A DNA stretch of 7,979 nt from a bacterium (GTDB lineage: Bacteria > Hydrothermota > UBA3072 > B12-G15), in the NCBI GenBank assembly GCA_003646055.1, contig QNDZ01000076.1, positions 1-7,979 on the forward strand. The letters run 5' to 3'. The stretch's first letter is position 1, and every line of letters begins with the position of its first letter. The notes under the pieces are model-generated. The model saw only the letters and a list, made by a program, of their open reading frames with translations, was not told where the DNA came from and ran no database searches. Shown here one piece after another: positions 1-6,667 of this stretch. The translations under genes and the position numbers were made by a program.

Positions 1-2
1 AG

Positions 3-503
3 GTAAAAGAGGGTGACAGCATAAGTGTGGATGGTGTGTGTCTAACAGTGAAGAAGTTTTCACAGGGTATAGGGGTCTTTGATGCAGTGTATGAAACCAT
101 AAAAAGAACAACACTTGCTGAAGTGCGGAACGGAAGGAAGGTGAACCTTGAAAGGGCGATACCTGTTAATGGAAGGTTTGATGGGCATATTGTGCTTGGG
201 CATGTTGATGGAACTGGGAAAATCAGGGGGTTATCAAAGGGGGAAAAGGAGGTCATCCTCACAATAGACTACCCTGATGAACTGAAACCCTATATTGCAG
301 AAAAGGGTTCCATTGCCATTGATGGAATAAGTCTCACAATAGCAGGGATACACAAAAATACCCTATCCATTGCACTCATACCATATACAGTTGAAAATAC
401 CTCACTCAAATACAAGAGAACAGGGGATAGGGTGAATCTTGAGGTGGATGTGGTGGCAAGGTACATAAAAAGGATAATGGAGGTGGACGGTGGAAAGGTT
501 TAA
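3..503 (+). CDS. ribE: Riboflavin synthase alpha chain, 5'-truncated by window edge
   Basis: Last enzyme of riboflavin synthesis: it dismutates two 6,7-dimethyl-8-ribityllumazines to riboflavin and a pyrimidinedione in the cytoplasm. The frame is open from base 3, so the gene starts left of the window; by family comparison roughly 30-35 N-terminal residues are missing. The visible 166 residues show the two lumazine-binding repeats of the family. Repeat one has [13 protein letters not shown] (visible residues 4-16), YETIKRTTL (30-38) and [10 protein letters not shown] (61-70). Repeat two has [12 protein letters not shown] (101-112), [10 protein letters not shown] and [14 protein letters not shown] (141-154). 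An internal ATG at 27 should not be taken as the start, because the conserved GDSISV motif lies before it. The 3' end overlaps ribBA by 14 bases. The two-repeat architecture separates it from the lumazine synthase encoded downstream. The symbol follows the B. subtilis-type convention; E. coli calls it ribC. Confidence 0.96.
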   Translation, partial: VKEGDSISVDGVCLTVKKFSQGIGVFDAVYETIKRTTLAEVRNGRKVNLERAIPVNGRFDGHIVLGHVDGTGKIRGLSKGEKEVILTIDYPDELKPYIAEKGSIAIDGISLTIAGIHKNTLSIALIPYTVENTSLKYKRTGDRVNLEVDVVARYIKRIMEVDGGKV

Positions 504-1695
504 CACCATTGAAGAGGCAATTGAGGATATAAGGAATGGCAGGATTATCATAGTTGTTGATGATGAGGACAGGGAGAATGAGGGTGACTTTGTGATGGCT
601 GCTGAGAAGGTTACACCTGAGGCAATAAATTTTATGGCCAGGGAAGGCAGGGGACTTATATGTGTTTCGCTCCTCCCGGAGAGGCTTGAAGAACTAAACC
701 TGCCTTTGATGACGGATAACATAACGGCAAGGCATGGCACAGCATTCACTGTGAGTGTTGACGCAAGAGAGGGGGTAACAACAGGGATAAGTGCATTTGA
801 CAGGGCAAGAACCATAAAGGTTTTGATTGACCCTGAAACCAGACCAGAAGACCTTGCAAGACCTGGACACATCTTTCCATTGAGGGCAAAGAAGGGGGGT
901 GTTTTAAGAAGGGCAGGGCATACAGAGGCCTCCTGTGACCTTGCAAGGCTTGCCGGGCTCTATCCTGCTGGTGTTCTTTGCGAGATTATGGATGAGGATG
1001 GTACAATGGCAAGGCTCCCCAGGCTTTTTGAGATTGCCAGAAAATTCAATCTGAAAATTATCACGGTGAAGGACCTTATAGAATACAGGCAGAAGAGGGA
1101 GAAACTCGTTAAAGAGGAAGTTGTTGTGCACCTTCCCACGGAGTTTGGTGACTTCATGCTCCATGCATATTCATATCAGGTTGATGACCACATACACCTT
1201 GCGCTTGTTAAAGGCGATGTTAGGGGAAAGGAGAATGTTCTTGTGCGGGTTCATTCCCAGTGTGTTACTGGTGACATTTTTCACTCAAAAAGGTGTGACT
1301 GTGGAAGCCAGCTGTCAAATGCATTGAAGATGATTGAAAAGGAAGGACTGGGTGTTCTTCTGTATATGATGCAGGAAGGCAGGGGAATTGGTCTGCTCAA
1401 CAAACTGAAGGCATACAAACTTCAGGAAGAGGGGTATGATACTGTTGAAGCGAACATAAAACTCGGATTTAAACCAGACCTGAGGGATTATGGGATTGGT
1501 GCACAGATACTGAAAGACCTTGGACTTACCACTATAAGACTCATGACCAACAATCCAAGAAAGATAGTTGGGCTGGAAGGTTATGGCTTGAAGATTGTTG
1601 AGAGAGTCCCAATAGAAATACCACCCAATGAAATCAACAGGGGTTACCTGAAGGCAAAGAGGGACAAACTCGGACATATCCTGAAAAAGATTTAG
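490..1695 (+). CDS. ribBA: Bifunctional 3,4-dihydroxy-2-butanone-4-phosphate synthase / GTP cyclohydrolase II
   Basis: Supplies both branches of riboflavin synthesis: the N-terminal half turns ribulose 5-phosphate into dihydroxybutanone phosphate, and the C-terminal half opens GTP. The length, 401 residues, is normal. The DHBP synthase half (about 1-205) has [10 protein letters not shown] (24-33), RPGHIFP (124-130) and RRAGHTEAS (140-148). The GTP cyclohydrolase II half (about 210-400) has the zinc ligands C258, C269 and C271 in SQC-x10-CDCG, then EGRGIGL (296-302), [12 protein letters not shown] (330-341) and MTNNPRKI (352-359). All key residues I can recognise are present, so both activities are expected. 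The start is GTG at 490, set by a GGAGGT SD at 479-484 and by the family N-terminus; the ATG at 477 is out of frame. The start lies inside the end of ribE, which suggests translational coupling. Confidence 0.97.
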   Translation: MERFNTIEEAIEDIRNGRIIIVVDDEDRENEGDFVMAAEKVTPEAINFMAREGRGLICVSLLPERLEELNLPLMTDNITARHGTAFTVSVDAREGVTTGISAFDRARTIKVLIDPETRPEDLARPGHIFPLRAKKGGVLRRAGHTEASCDLARLAGLYPAGVLCEIMDEDGTMARLPRLFEIARKFNLKIITVKDLIEYRQKREKLVKEEVVVHLPTEFGDFMLHAYSYQVDDHIHLALVKGDVRGKENVLVRVHSQCVTGDIFHSKRCDCGSQLSNALKMIEKEGLGVLLYMMQEGRGIGLLNKLKAYKLQEEGYDTVEANIKLGFKPDLRDYGIGAQILKDLGLTTIRLMTNNPRKIVGLEGYGLKIVERVPIEIPPNEINRGYLKAKRDKLGHILKKI

Positions 1696-1704
1696 GAGGT
1701 GAAT

Positions 1705-2181
1705 ATGGAGTATAAAGGAAGTTTAACTGGTAAGGGTAAAAGGGTAGCAGTTGTTGTATCAAGATTCAACAGCCTTGTGACAGAGAAACTCCTTGAGGGA
1801 GCACTTGACTGCCTTATAAGGCATGGGGTTGATGAAAAGAGGATTGATATTGTCAGGGTTCCTGGTTCATTTGAACTTCCCTTTGTTGTAAAAAGGGTTG
1901 CTGAAAAGGGAAGGTATGATGGAGTTGTTGTACTTTCAGCAGTGATACGGGGTGATACTCCCCACTTTGACTATGTTGCAACAGAGGTATCAAAGGGTAT
2001 TGCAAGACTAACCCTTGACCTGAATATACCAATAGGATTTGGTGTTATAACAGCGGATACTGAAGAACAGGCAATTGCAAGGGCAGGCATGAAGCAGGGA
2101 AACAAGGGATGGGATGCAGCCATGAGTGTGCTTGAGGTGATGAACCTGCTTGATGACCTGGGTAAGGGGAGGAATGCTTGA
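1705..2181 (+). CDS. ribH: 6,7-dimethyl-8-ribityllumazine synthase (riboflavin synthase beta chain)
   Basis: Condenses the GTP-derived pyrimidine with dihydroxybutanone phosphate to give the lumazine used by RibE. The family usually forms pentamers or 60-subunit capsids. The protein is 158 residues, the usual size. Visible motifs are VVSRFN (17-22), VPGSFELP (52-59), SAVIRGDTPHFDYV (78-91) with the likely catalytic H87, and GNKGWDAAM (132-140). An in-frame GTG at 1699 lies inside the SD sequence AGGAGGTG (1694-1701) and is unlikely to be used; ATG 1705 sits five bases behind AGGAGG. That SD overlaps the ribBA stop codon TAG (1693-1695). The stop of ribH overlaps the TTG start of nusB, continuing the coupled operon. 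Assignment is secure. Confidence 0.97.
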   Translation: MEYKGSLTGKGKRVAVVVSRFNSLVTEKLLEGALDCLIRHGVDEKRIDIVRVPGSFELPFVVKRVAEKGRYDGVVVLSAVIRGDTPHFDYVATEVSKGIARLTLDLNIPIGFGVITADTEEQAIARAGMKQGNKGWDAAMSVLEVMNLLDDLGKGRNA

Positions 2182-2582
2182 GAAGAATGGCAAGGGAGAC
2201 CGTTCTTAAAACCCTTTATTCCCTTGAGTTTGATGGAGGAAATCCTGAAGATAAATTCAAGGAATTGTCTTCTGAGGATGGGATTGAGGAAGAATCCCTT
2301 GTCTTTGCAAAGCGCCTTCTCCTCACAACCCTGAAATACAAGGAAGAAGCCGATAAACTGATTGAAGATGTTCTTGAAAACTGGGAACTGGATAGAATAC
2401 CACTGGTTGAATTGTCCATACTGAGAATGGGTGTAGCTGAAATGGAGTTTTTCCCTGAAAACCCTGTTGAAGTGATAATAAATGAGGCAGTGGAACTGGC
2501 AAAGAAGTTTGTGTCCACAGATGCAGGTAGGTTTATAAATGGGATTCTTGACAGGATTGCAAGGAAGAAGGGTCTTATATGA
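2178..2582 (+). CDS. nusB: Transcription antitermination / rRNA processing factor NusB
   Basis: An all-helical RNA-binding protein that with NusE (S10) binds boxA RNA and promotes antitermination on rRNA operons. At 134 residues it is of normal length. Recognisable segments are the basic N-terminus MRRMARETVLKTLYSLEF (1-18), NWELDRIPLVELSILRMGVAEM (68-89) and INEAVELAKKFVSTDAGRFINGILDRIA in the last third. I chose TTG 2178 as start: GGGGAGG at 2166-2172 is five bases away and the resulting MRRMARE matches typical NusB N-termini. The alternative ATG at 2187 would be 14 bases from the SD. TTG overlaps the ribH stop as TTGA, and the gene ends in an ATGA overlap with the next one. The ribH-nusB linkage is common in bacteria. 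Confidence 0.95.
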   Translation: MRRMARETVLKTLYSLEFDGGNPEDKFKELSSEDGIEEESLVFAKRLLLTTLKYKEEADKLIEDVLENWELDRIPLVELSILRMGVAEMEFFPENPVEVIINEAVELAKKFVSTDAGRFINGILDRIARKKGLI

Positions 2583-3298
2583 GGATAGGGATTATATCTG
2601 ATATACACGGAAACCTTGAGGCATTAAAGTCAGTACTTCTTGAACTTGATGATGTGGAAAGGCTTATATGCCTGGGTGATATAGTTGGATATGGACCAGA
2701 TCCTGAGCCCTGCGTTGAGATGGTAAGGGAGAAGGCAGATGTGGTTGTTGCAGGTAATCATGACTGGGGTGCAATAGGTAAGACATCCATTGATGGTTTT
2801 AACCCTGTTGCATATACTGCAATCCTCTGGACATCAGACCACCTTTCTGAAGATTCCAGGAATTACCTTGCTTCACTCCCACTTGAACACACAGAAGGAG
2901 AATATACATTTGCTCACGCCTGTTTCAGTGTTCCTGAGGAATGGTTTTATATAATTGGTCCTGGTGATGCAGAAAAGGAATTCCTTTACTTGAGGACCAT
3001 GGCGGGTTTTGTTGGTCATTCACATGTTCCTGGAATATTTATTAAGTCAGGAGGCAGGGTAAAAACACTGTTCAGGTCACTTGTGGAGATGGATGATGGT
3101 TCTCAGTTCATTATAAATTGTGGTAGTGTTGGTCAGCCAAGGGATGGGAATCCTGACGCAACTGCATGTATACTTGACACGGATTCAAATGAGGTTAGAA
3201 TAATCCGCGTGCCTTATGATGCAGAAAAAACAAAAAGGAAGATCGTGGCATCAGGTCTTCCTGAGATTCTTGGTGAGAGACTTTTGATAGGAAGATAA
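2579..3298 (+). CDS. Calcineurin-like metallophosphoesterase (YfcE/Metallophos_2-type)
   Basis: A cytoplasmic two-metal phosphoesterase of 239 residues. The metal-binding signature is complete and in order: D8 and H10 in SDIHGNLEAL, D34 in CLGDIVGYGPDPEPC, N60 and H61 in AGNHD, H113 in FAHACF, and GHSH with H147 and H149. The family-typical INCGSVGQPRDGNPDA follows at 179-194. This arrangement is that of the family often annotated as phosphodiesterase or diadenosine-tetraphosphatase-like. The natural substrate is unknown and I do not assign one. The start ATG shares an ATGA overlap with nusB. It sits between nusB and the FBP aldolase/phosphatase and is probably cotranscribed with both, but the position does not reveal its substrate. 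No signal peptide or membrane segment is visible. Confidence 0.9.
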   Translation: MRIGIISDIHGNLEALKSVLLELDDVERLICLGDIVGYGPDPEPCVEMVREKADVVVAGNHDWGAIGKTSIDGFNPVAYTAILWTSDHLSEDSRNYLASLPLEHTEGEYTFAHACFSVPEEWFYIIGPGDAEKEFLYLRTMAGFVGHSHVPGIFIKSGGRVKTLFRSLVEMDDGSQFIINCGSVGQPRDGNPDATACILDTDSNEVRIIRVPYDAEKTKRKIVASGLPEILGERLLIGR

Positions 3299-3313
3299 AA
3301 AAAAGGAGGAATT

Positions 3314-4411
3314 ATGGCAATTACCTTATCCGTAATCAAAGCAGACATTGGTGGTTTTGTGGGGCATACTGCGTGCCATCCTGAAGTACTTGAGGTGACA
3401 GGCAGGGTTTTGAAGGATGCCCTTGAATCAGGCCTTTTGAGGGATTACGACCTGAGGACATGCGGGGATGATATGTACCTTGTGATGCTACATACAAAAG
3501 GGACTGATAACAAAGAGATACATCAACTTGCATGGGAGGCGTTCTCCAGAGGAACAGAAAAGGCAAAGGAACTGAAACTGTATGGAGCTGGTCAGGACCT
3601 TCTTTCTGATGCCTTCAGTGGTAATGTTAAGGGGATGGGACCTGGTGTTGCAGAGATGGAGTTTGAACCAAGGAAGAGCGACCCTGTGATTGTATTTATG
3701 GCAGATAAGACATCTCCTGGTGCATGGAACTTCCCTCTCTACAAGATGTTTGCTGATCCATTCAACACTGCTGGTCTTGTGATAGACCCGAGCATGCATG
3801 AAGGGTTTATCTTTGAGGTACTTGACATCTACGAGAATAAAACAGTTGAATTCTCTACCCCTGAGGAACTCTACGATATGCTTGTCTTTATTGGTGCAAT
3901 GGAGCATTATATTATTAAGTCAATAAGGAGAAAAAAGGACAGGGATATTGCAGCAGTCACATCAACCCAGAAGTTGAACTTTATTGCCGGTAAGTATGTT
4001 GGGAAGGATGACCCTGTGATGATTGTCAGGGCTCAGAGTGGATTTCCTGCTGTCGGAGAGGTTCTTGAACCATTCACATTCCCTCACATTGTTGCTGGCT
4101 GGATGAGAGGCTCCCACTATGGCCCACTCATGCCAGTCTCATTCAAGGATGCAACACCTTCAAGGTTTGATGGGCCACCAAGGGTTGTGGCAGCCGGGTA
4201 TCAGGTAACAGAGGAAAAACTTATTGGCCCAAGGGATATGTTTGATGACCCTGGCTTTGACCGCGCAAGGCAGATGGCGAATGGGATTGCGGATTACTTC
4301 AGGAGGCTGGGTTCCTTTGAACCCCACAGGCTTCCACTTGGTGAGATGGAATATACAACAATGCCACAGGTGTTGAAAAAACTTGAGGAAAGATTCAGGG
4401 AGAGTTCCTGA
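3314..4411 (+). CDS. Bifunctional fructose-1,6-bisphosphate aldolase/phosphatase (archaeal type V FBPase)
   Basis: Condenses dihydroxyacetone phosphate with glyceraldehyde 3-phosphate and then hydrolyses the FBP to fructose 6-phosphate, making gluconeogenesis one-way. The family is known from Archaea and deep-branching, mostly thermophilic bacteria. The 365 residues match the family from end to end: SVIKADIGGFVGH (6-18), CGDDMYLVMLH (50-60), YGAGQDLLSDAFSGNVKG (90-107), MADKTSPGAWN (129-139), MFADPFNTAGLVIDP (145-159), YVGKDDP (228-234), GWMRGSHYGPLMP (262-274) and RFDGPPR (284-290). From the characterised archaeal enzyme I infer K231 as the Schiff-base lysine, with Y228 and Y347 as the aldolase tyrosines and the Asp/His-rich motifs binding Mg2+. 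The start is set by AAGGAGG at 3303-3309. The last 17 bases overlap the convergent ComEC gene. Confidence 0.96.
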   Translation: MAITLSVIKADIGGFVGHTACHPEVLEVTGRVLKDALESGLLRDYDLRTCGDDMYLVMLHTKGTDNKEIHQLAWEAFSRGTEKAKELKLYGAGQDLLSDAFSGNVKGMGPGVAEMEFEPRKSDPVIVFMADKTSPGAWNFPLYKMFADPFNTAGLVIDPSMHEGFIFEVLDIYENKTVEFSTPEELYDMLVFIGAMEHYIIKSIRRKKDRDIAAVTSTQKLNFIAGKYVGKDDPVMIVRAQSGFPAVGEVLEPFTFPHIVAGWMRGSHYGPLMPVSFKDATPSRFDGPPRVVAAGYQVTEEKLIGPRDMFDDPGFDRARQMANGIADYFRRLGSFEPHRLPLGEMEYTTMPQVLKKLEERFRESS

Positions 4412-4415
4412 ATCT
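4391..4415. terminator. Perfect inverted repeat over both stop codons; possible minus-strand terminator
   Basis: Arms AGATTCAGG (4391-4399) and CCTGAATCT (4407-4415) pair over nine bases around a seven-base loop. The arms contain the stop codon of each convergent gene: TGA 4409-4411 on plus and TGA 4397-4395 on minus. On the minus strand the hairpin is followed by TTCCTCAAG and then six T, which could make it a weak terminator for the ComEC transcript. On the plus strand no T stretch follows. The repeat is plain in the sequence; termination is inferred. Confidence 0.5.
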
Positions 4416-5702
4416 GGGTAGGAACAGGAGTAAAAGAAGTAGAGGATAAATAAGAAAAACATAGATTGATGGCCTTCCAGTTATCACTGAGTACGGCATG
4501 TGCTGGAAGGCCATCATTATTTTGTTGAAAATCATGCCAATAAACCAGATGCCTGAAGATGTGAGGGGCTTGAGGAAGGGGACTGAGACCATCAATATCA
4601 TCCCGGAGATGAACAAACTCGTAAGAGGGATAAGGATTATGTTTGCAATTACAGAGTACACGGGGATGTATCCAAAATTATAGAATACAACAGGGAATGT
4701 AAAAATCTGAGCTGATGTTGTGATGAATGCTGGATAGAGAATATACTTATGAAACAGGTCTCTTCTTATTAAAATAAGGTCTTTGAATATATCTGTTAAT
4801 AGGATTATACCTGTTACAGCAAGGAAAGAGAGCTGGAACGAAATACTCATTAATGATAATGGGTTTATAAGAATAAGGATTAATCCAGCAACACCTACAA
4901 CATTAAGGGGATTTGTTTTTCTCTGGAGCAGATTCCCCAGTGAGTATATAAACAACATGATGAATGCCCTGACAACCGATACCCTGAAACCTGTAAGGAA
5001 AAGGTAAGGTACAAGGAGTGTTGAGGCAATGATCGGGATGAAGTTTTTCTTTATGGGCAAAATTGAAAGGACCACAGTGAAAATAAGGAAGATTATGCCG
5101 GTATGAAGTCCACTCACGGCAAGGAGATGGGCTGCTCCACAGGAACGAAATCTTTCCTTTATAAAATCGGGCATTGCCCGTTTTTCACCAAGTAGTAGGG
5201 CTATTCCAATATCACCAATCACACCAGGGAGTGAGGCTCTTATAGAATTTATTATCTCTTTTCTCCAGTTGAAAACAGGGGAAAAGAAGGTAGAAATTAC
5301 CCGTAATTCCTTAATTTTTAAGTACTTGAAGTTTTTGTATGAATACACATCACCCACAATATCCACTATAACGCCATCTTCCAGTTTTTTGCCTTTAACT
5401 GAATAAGTGTTCCCTGAAAAACTTATTATCCTGTTTTCTATTGTTAGACCAAAAAGATGAACTGGATTTTTCCGGGATAATTCTGTGCTTTTCTCTGCAT
5501 AGAAAAAAGATGATAACAAAAGGATTAAAAGTAAAGACAGGTCCCATTTTTTTAGAATGAGTAGCCCCATGGAAAGAATAAATCCGGTAATCAGAATGAT
5601 TATAAATACCTTAAAGGGGAAGATTGTCCCCAGGGCACTTCCCAGAATTAAAAAACAGAAGACAAAAAAGGCAGGGGATTTAACCTCAGGAGAGGGTGTC
5701 AG
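4395..5702 (-). CDS. ComEC/Rec2-family membrane protein, competence domain only, probable CTG start
   Basis: A polytopic membrane protein of the ComEC/Rec2 family, whose well-studied members carry single-stranded DNA across the inner membrane. Numbering from the first ATG (5570): a hydrophobic segment at 11-24, a soluble beta-rich stretch at about 37-95, then the Competence domain with GIALLLGEKR (122-131), AAHLLAVSGLHTGI (146-159), TGFRVSVVRAFIM (193-205) and ISFQLSFLAVTGI (243-255). The protein ends after a run of membrane segments, with no C-terminal metallo-beta-lactamase domain, so it is the short form. The frame stays open for 51 codons before that ATG, and these encode a typical ComEC N-terminus with two more hydrophobic segments. 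No ATG, GTG or TTG occurs there, but CTG 5702 follows AGAGGAG (5713-5707), whereas ATG 5570 has no SD. With CTG the protein is 435 residues. The gene overlaps both neighbours by 17 bases. Role in DNA uptake is inferred from family only. Confidence 0.85.
   Translation of the reverse strand: MTPSPEVKSPAFFVFCFLILGSALGTIFPFKVFIIILITGFILSMGLLILKKWDLSLLLILLLSSFFYAEKSTELSRKNPVHLFGLTIENRIISFSGNTYSVKGKKLEDGVIVDIVGDVYSYKNFKYLKIKELRVISTFFSPVFNWRKEIINSIRASLPGVIGDIGIALLLGEKRAMPDFIKERFRSCGAAHLLAVSGLHTGIIFLIFTVVLSILPIKKNFIPIIASTLLVPYLFLTGFRVSVVRAFIMLFIYSLGNLLQRKTNPLNVVGVAGLILILINPLSLMSISFQLSFLAVTGIILLTDIFKDLILIRRDLFHKYILYPAFITTSAQIFTFPVVFYNFGYIPVYSVIANIILIPLTSLFISGMILMVSVPFLKPLTSSGIWFIGMIFNKIMMAFQHMPYSVITGRPSIYVFLIYPLLLLLLFLPRFRNSP
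4467..4526 (+). terminator. Strong hairpin plus T-rich tail inside comEC, likely terminator of the plus-strand operon
   Basis: TGATGGCCTTCCAG (4467-4480) and CTGGAAGGCCATCA (4503-4516) pair perfectly over 14 bases around a 22-base loop. On the plus strand the stem is followed at once by TTATTTTGTT (4517-4526). This is the form of an intrinsic terminator, about 55 bases past the FBP aldolase/phosphatase stop, and there is no better candidate nearer that stop. It lies antisense within the C-terminal codons of the ComEC gene. The loop is longer than usual. On the minus strand the T-rich stretch begins about seven bases after the stem, so termination there should be weaker. Confidence 0.6.
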
Positions 5703-6063
5703 CGAACTCCTCTGCCAGTTTTTTTACCTCATACCTTGCCATACCAAGATTCTGAATATCACCTTTTAGCACAAGGTAGACAAAGAATTCATCATTTATC
5801 TGACGGGATACAAGGGTTAAATCCTCAGACCTTGTTATGGATTCCTGGAATGTTCCACCTTTAAGGTCTTCAATTATTCTTCTGGAGTCTGCGATAATAG
5901 AAGCAAGTTCAGCAGAGGCTATGGTTGTATCAAAGTCGTCCTCTCCCTTGAATTCAGCTATTGCAATTCCATCAACCCCTACCACACCACCTGCAATGCA
6001 TCCCTTCACCCGTGCGGTTGACTCACTCAATCTGGTAATATAGACATTACCCTCCATCTCCAT
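5686..6063 (-). CDS. Roadblock/LC7-domain protein
   Basis: A single-domain protein of 125 residues with the alpha/beta fold pattern of the Roadblock/LC7 family. There is a first strand region GCIAGGVVGVDGIAIAEF (21-38), a helix over DTTIASAELASIIADSRRII (45-64), GGTFQESITRSEDLTLVSRQI (69-89), a hydrophobic strand FFVYLVLKG (93-101), NLGMARYEVKKLAEEF as last helix. Family members dimerise and in bacteria act as partners or regulators of Ras-like GTPases (MglB with MglA is the known case). No MglA-like gene is in this window, so its partner is unknown. ATG 6063 is preceded by AAAGGAGG (6075-6068); an ATG at 6057 is a weaker alternative. It starts one base after the stop of the J-domain gene and its end overlaps the ComEC gene by 17 bases, so coupled expression is likely. 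Confidence 0.82.
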   Translation of the reverse strand: MEMEGNVYITRLSESTARVKGCIAGGVVGVDGIAIAEFKGEDDFDTTIASAELASIIADSRRIIEDLKGGTFQESITRSEDLTLVSRQINDEFFVYLVLKGDIQNLGMARYEVKKLAEEFADTLS

Positions 6064-6064
6064 A

Positions 6065-6667
6065 TTACCTCCTTTTCATTTTTTCTAATAGTTTCAAGAG
6101 TCTTGAGTTTTTCCTGTCAATTCTTGATGCCCTTTTCAAATATCCTTTTGCCTCTTTTATTCTTCCAGCTGAAATCAGCCCCTCTGCAAGATTCAAATGG
6201 AGTTCAATGATGTTATTGTCCTTTTGCAATGCCTTCTCCATAAGTTCAACCCCATCCTTCACCTTGTTGAGGAACACAAGAACCAATCCATAGTAACTCA
6301 TGAACAATGGGTTTGTTTTATCAAGCATATAGGCCATCTTCAGATACTTCTCAGCCCTCACAGGATTATTCCTTATGATTATCAGCCCCTCTTTGAAAAG
6401 TTTTTCTCTTGCCTCACGCCTCTGTTTTTCTACTTCGTGTTCAAATTCTCCAAGTGCAATATCCCTGAGGTATGATTCTCTTCTCTTTTTATCAATCAAT
6501 AGTTTGTAGGCCCAGGTCAACCTGAGAAAATGTTCAATGTAGGTTTCCTTAACACCTTCTGGCAAATGGTCTGGATGGTACTTCTTTGCCAGTTTGTAAT
6601 ATGCCCTTTTTATTTCTTCTGGTGATGCATCCTTGTCCACACCCAGCAGTTTGAATGGGTCAAGCAT
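6065..6667 (-). CDS. J-domain protein with C-terminal TPR-like helices
   Basis: A 200-residue cytoplasmic protein. Residues 3-70 are a J-domain: [20 protein letters not shown], then the invariant HPD at 31-33, which stimulates DnaK ATPase activity in this family. After a charged helix (about 75-95) comes a helical-repeat region, about 88-195, with TPR-like periodicity ([48 protein letters not shown]). It lacks the Gly/Phe region, zinc finger and substrate domain of true DnaJ, so it is a specialised co-chaperone or adaptor. I chose ATG 6667 over ATG 6691: AGGGAG lies seven bases upstream, and [10 protein letters not shown] is the usual J-domain opening. It overlaps the glycosyltransferase end by eight bases and is followed one base later by the Roadblock gene. 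The client or partner is unknown. Confidence 0.85.
   Translation of the reverse strand: MLDPFKLLGVDKDASPEEIKRAYYKLAKKYHPDHLPEGVKETYIEHFLRLTWAYKLLIDKKRRESYLRDIALGEFEHEVEKQRREAREKLFKEGLIIIRNNPVRAEKYLKMAYMLDKTNPLFMSYYGLVLVFLNKVKDGVELMEKALQKDNNIIELHLNLAEGLISAGRIKEAKGYLKRASRIDRKNSRLLKLLEKMKRR

Noticed and set aside
402..872. Open minus-strand frames opposite the ribE/ribBA genes, and similar ones opposite ribH, nusB and the FBP gene (for example 2216-2608 and 3488-3907)
   Set aside because: They lie wholly or almost wholly opposite genes with complete family motifs, have low-complexity or Ser-rich translations and no SD, so they are shadows.
1699..1704. GTG 1699 as the start of ribH
   Set aside because: The codon is part of the SD sequence AGGAGGTG; ATG 1705 is correctly spaced behind it and gives the usual N-terminus.
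5616..5631. GGGGA/TCCCC hairpin near the comEC 5' end
   Set aside because: Only five base pairs with a six-base loop inside coding sequence; expected by chance.
5686..5726. Programmed frameshift fusing the Roadblock protein to the ComEC protein
   Set aside because: No slippery sequence or downstream structure was evident in the short overlap; a separate CTG start with an SD is simpler, so it is kept only as an option in the start finding.
5557..5769. Small plus-strand frames within the minus-strand block (also 4498-4683, 4783-5007, 5837-6043, 6197-6475, 6655-6912)
   Set aside because: They are antisense to genes with strong family signatures and show no recognisable domain or SD of their own.
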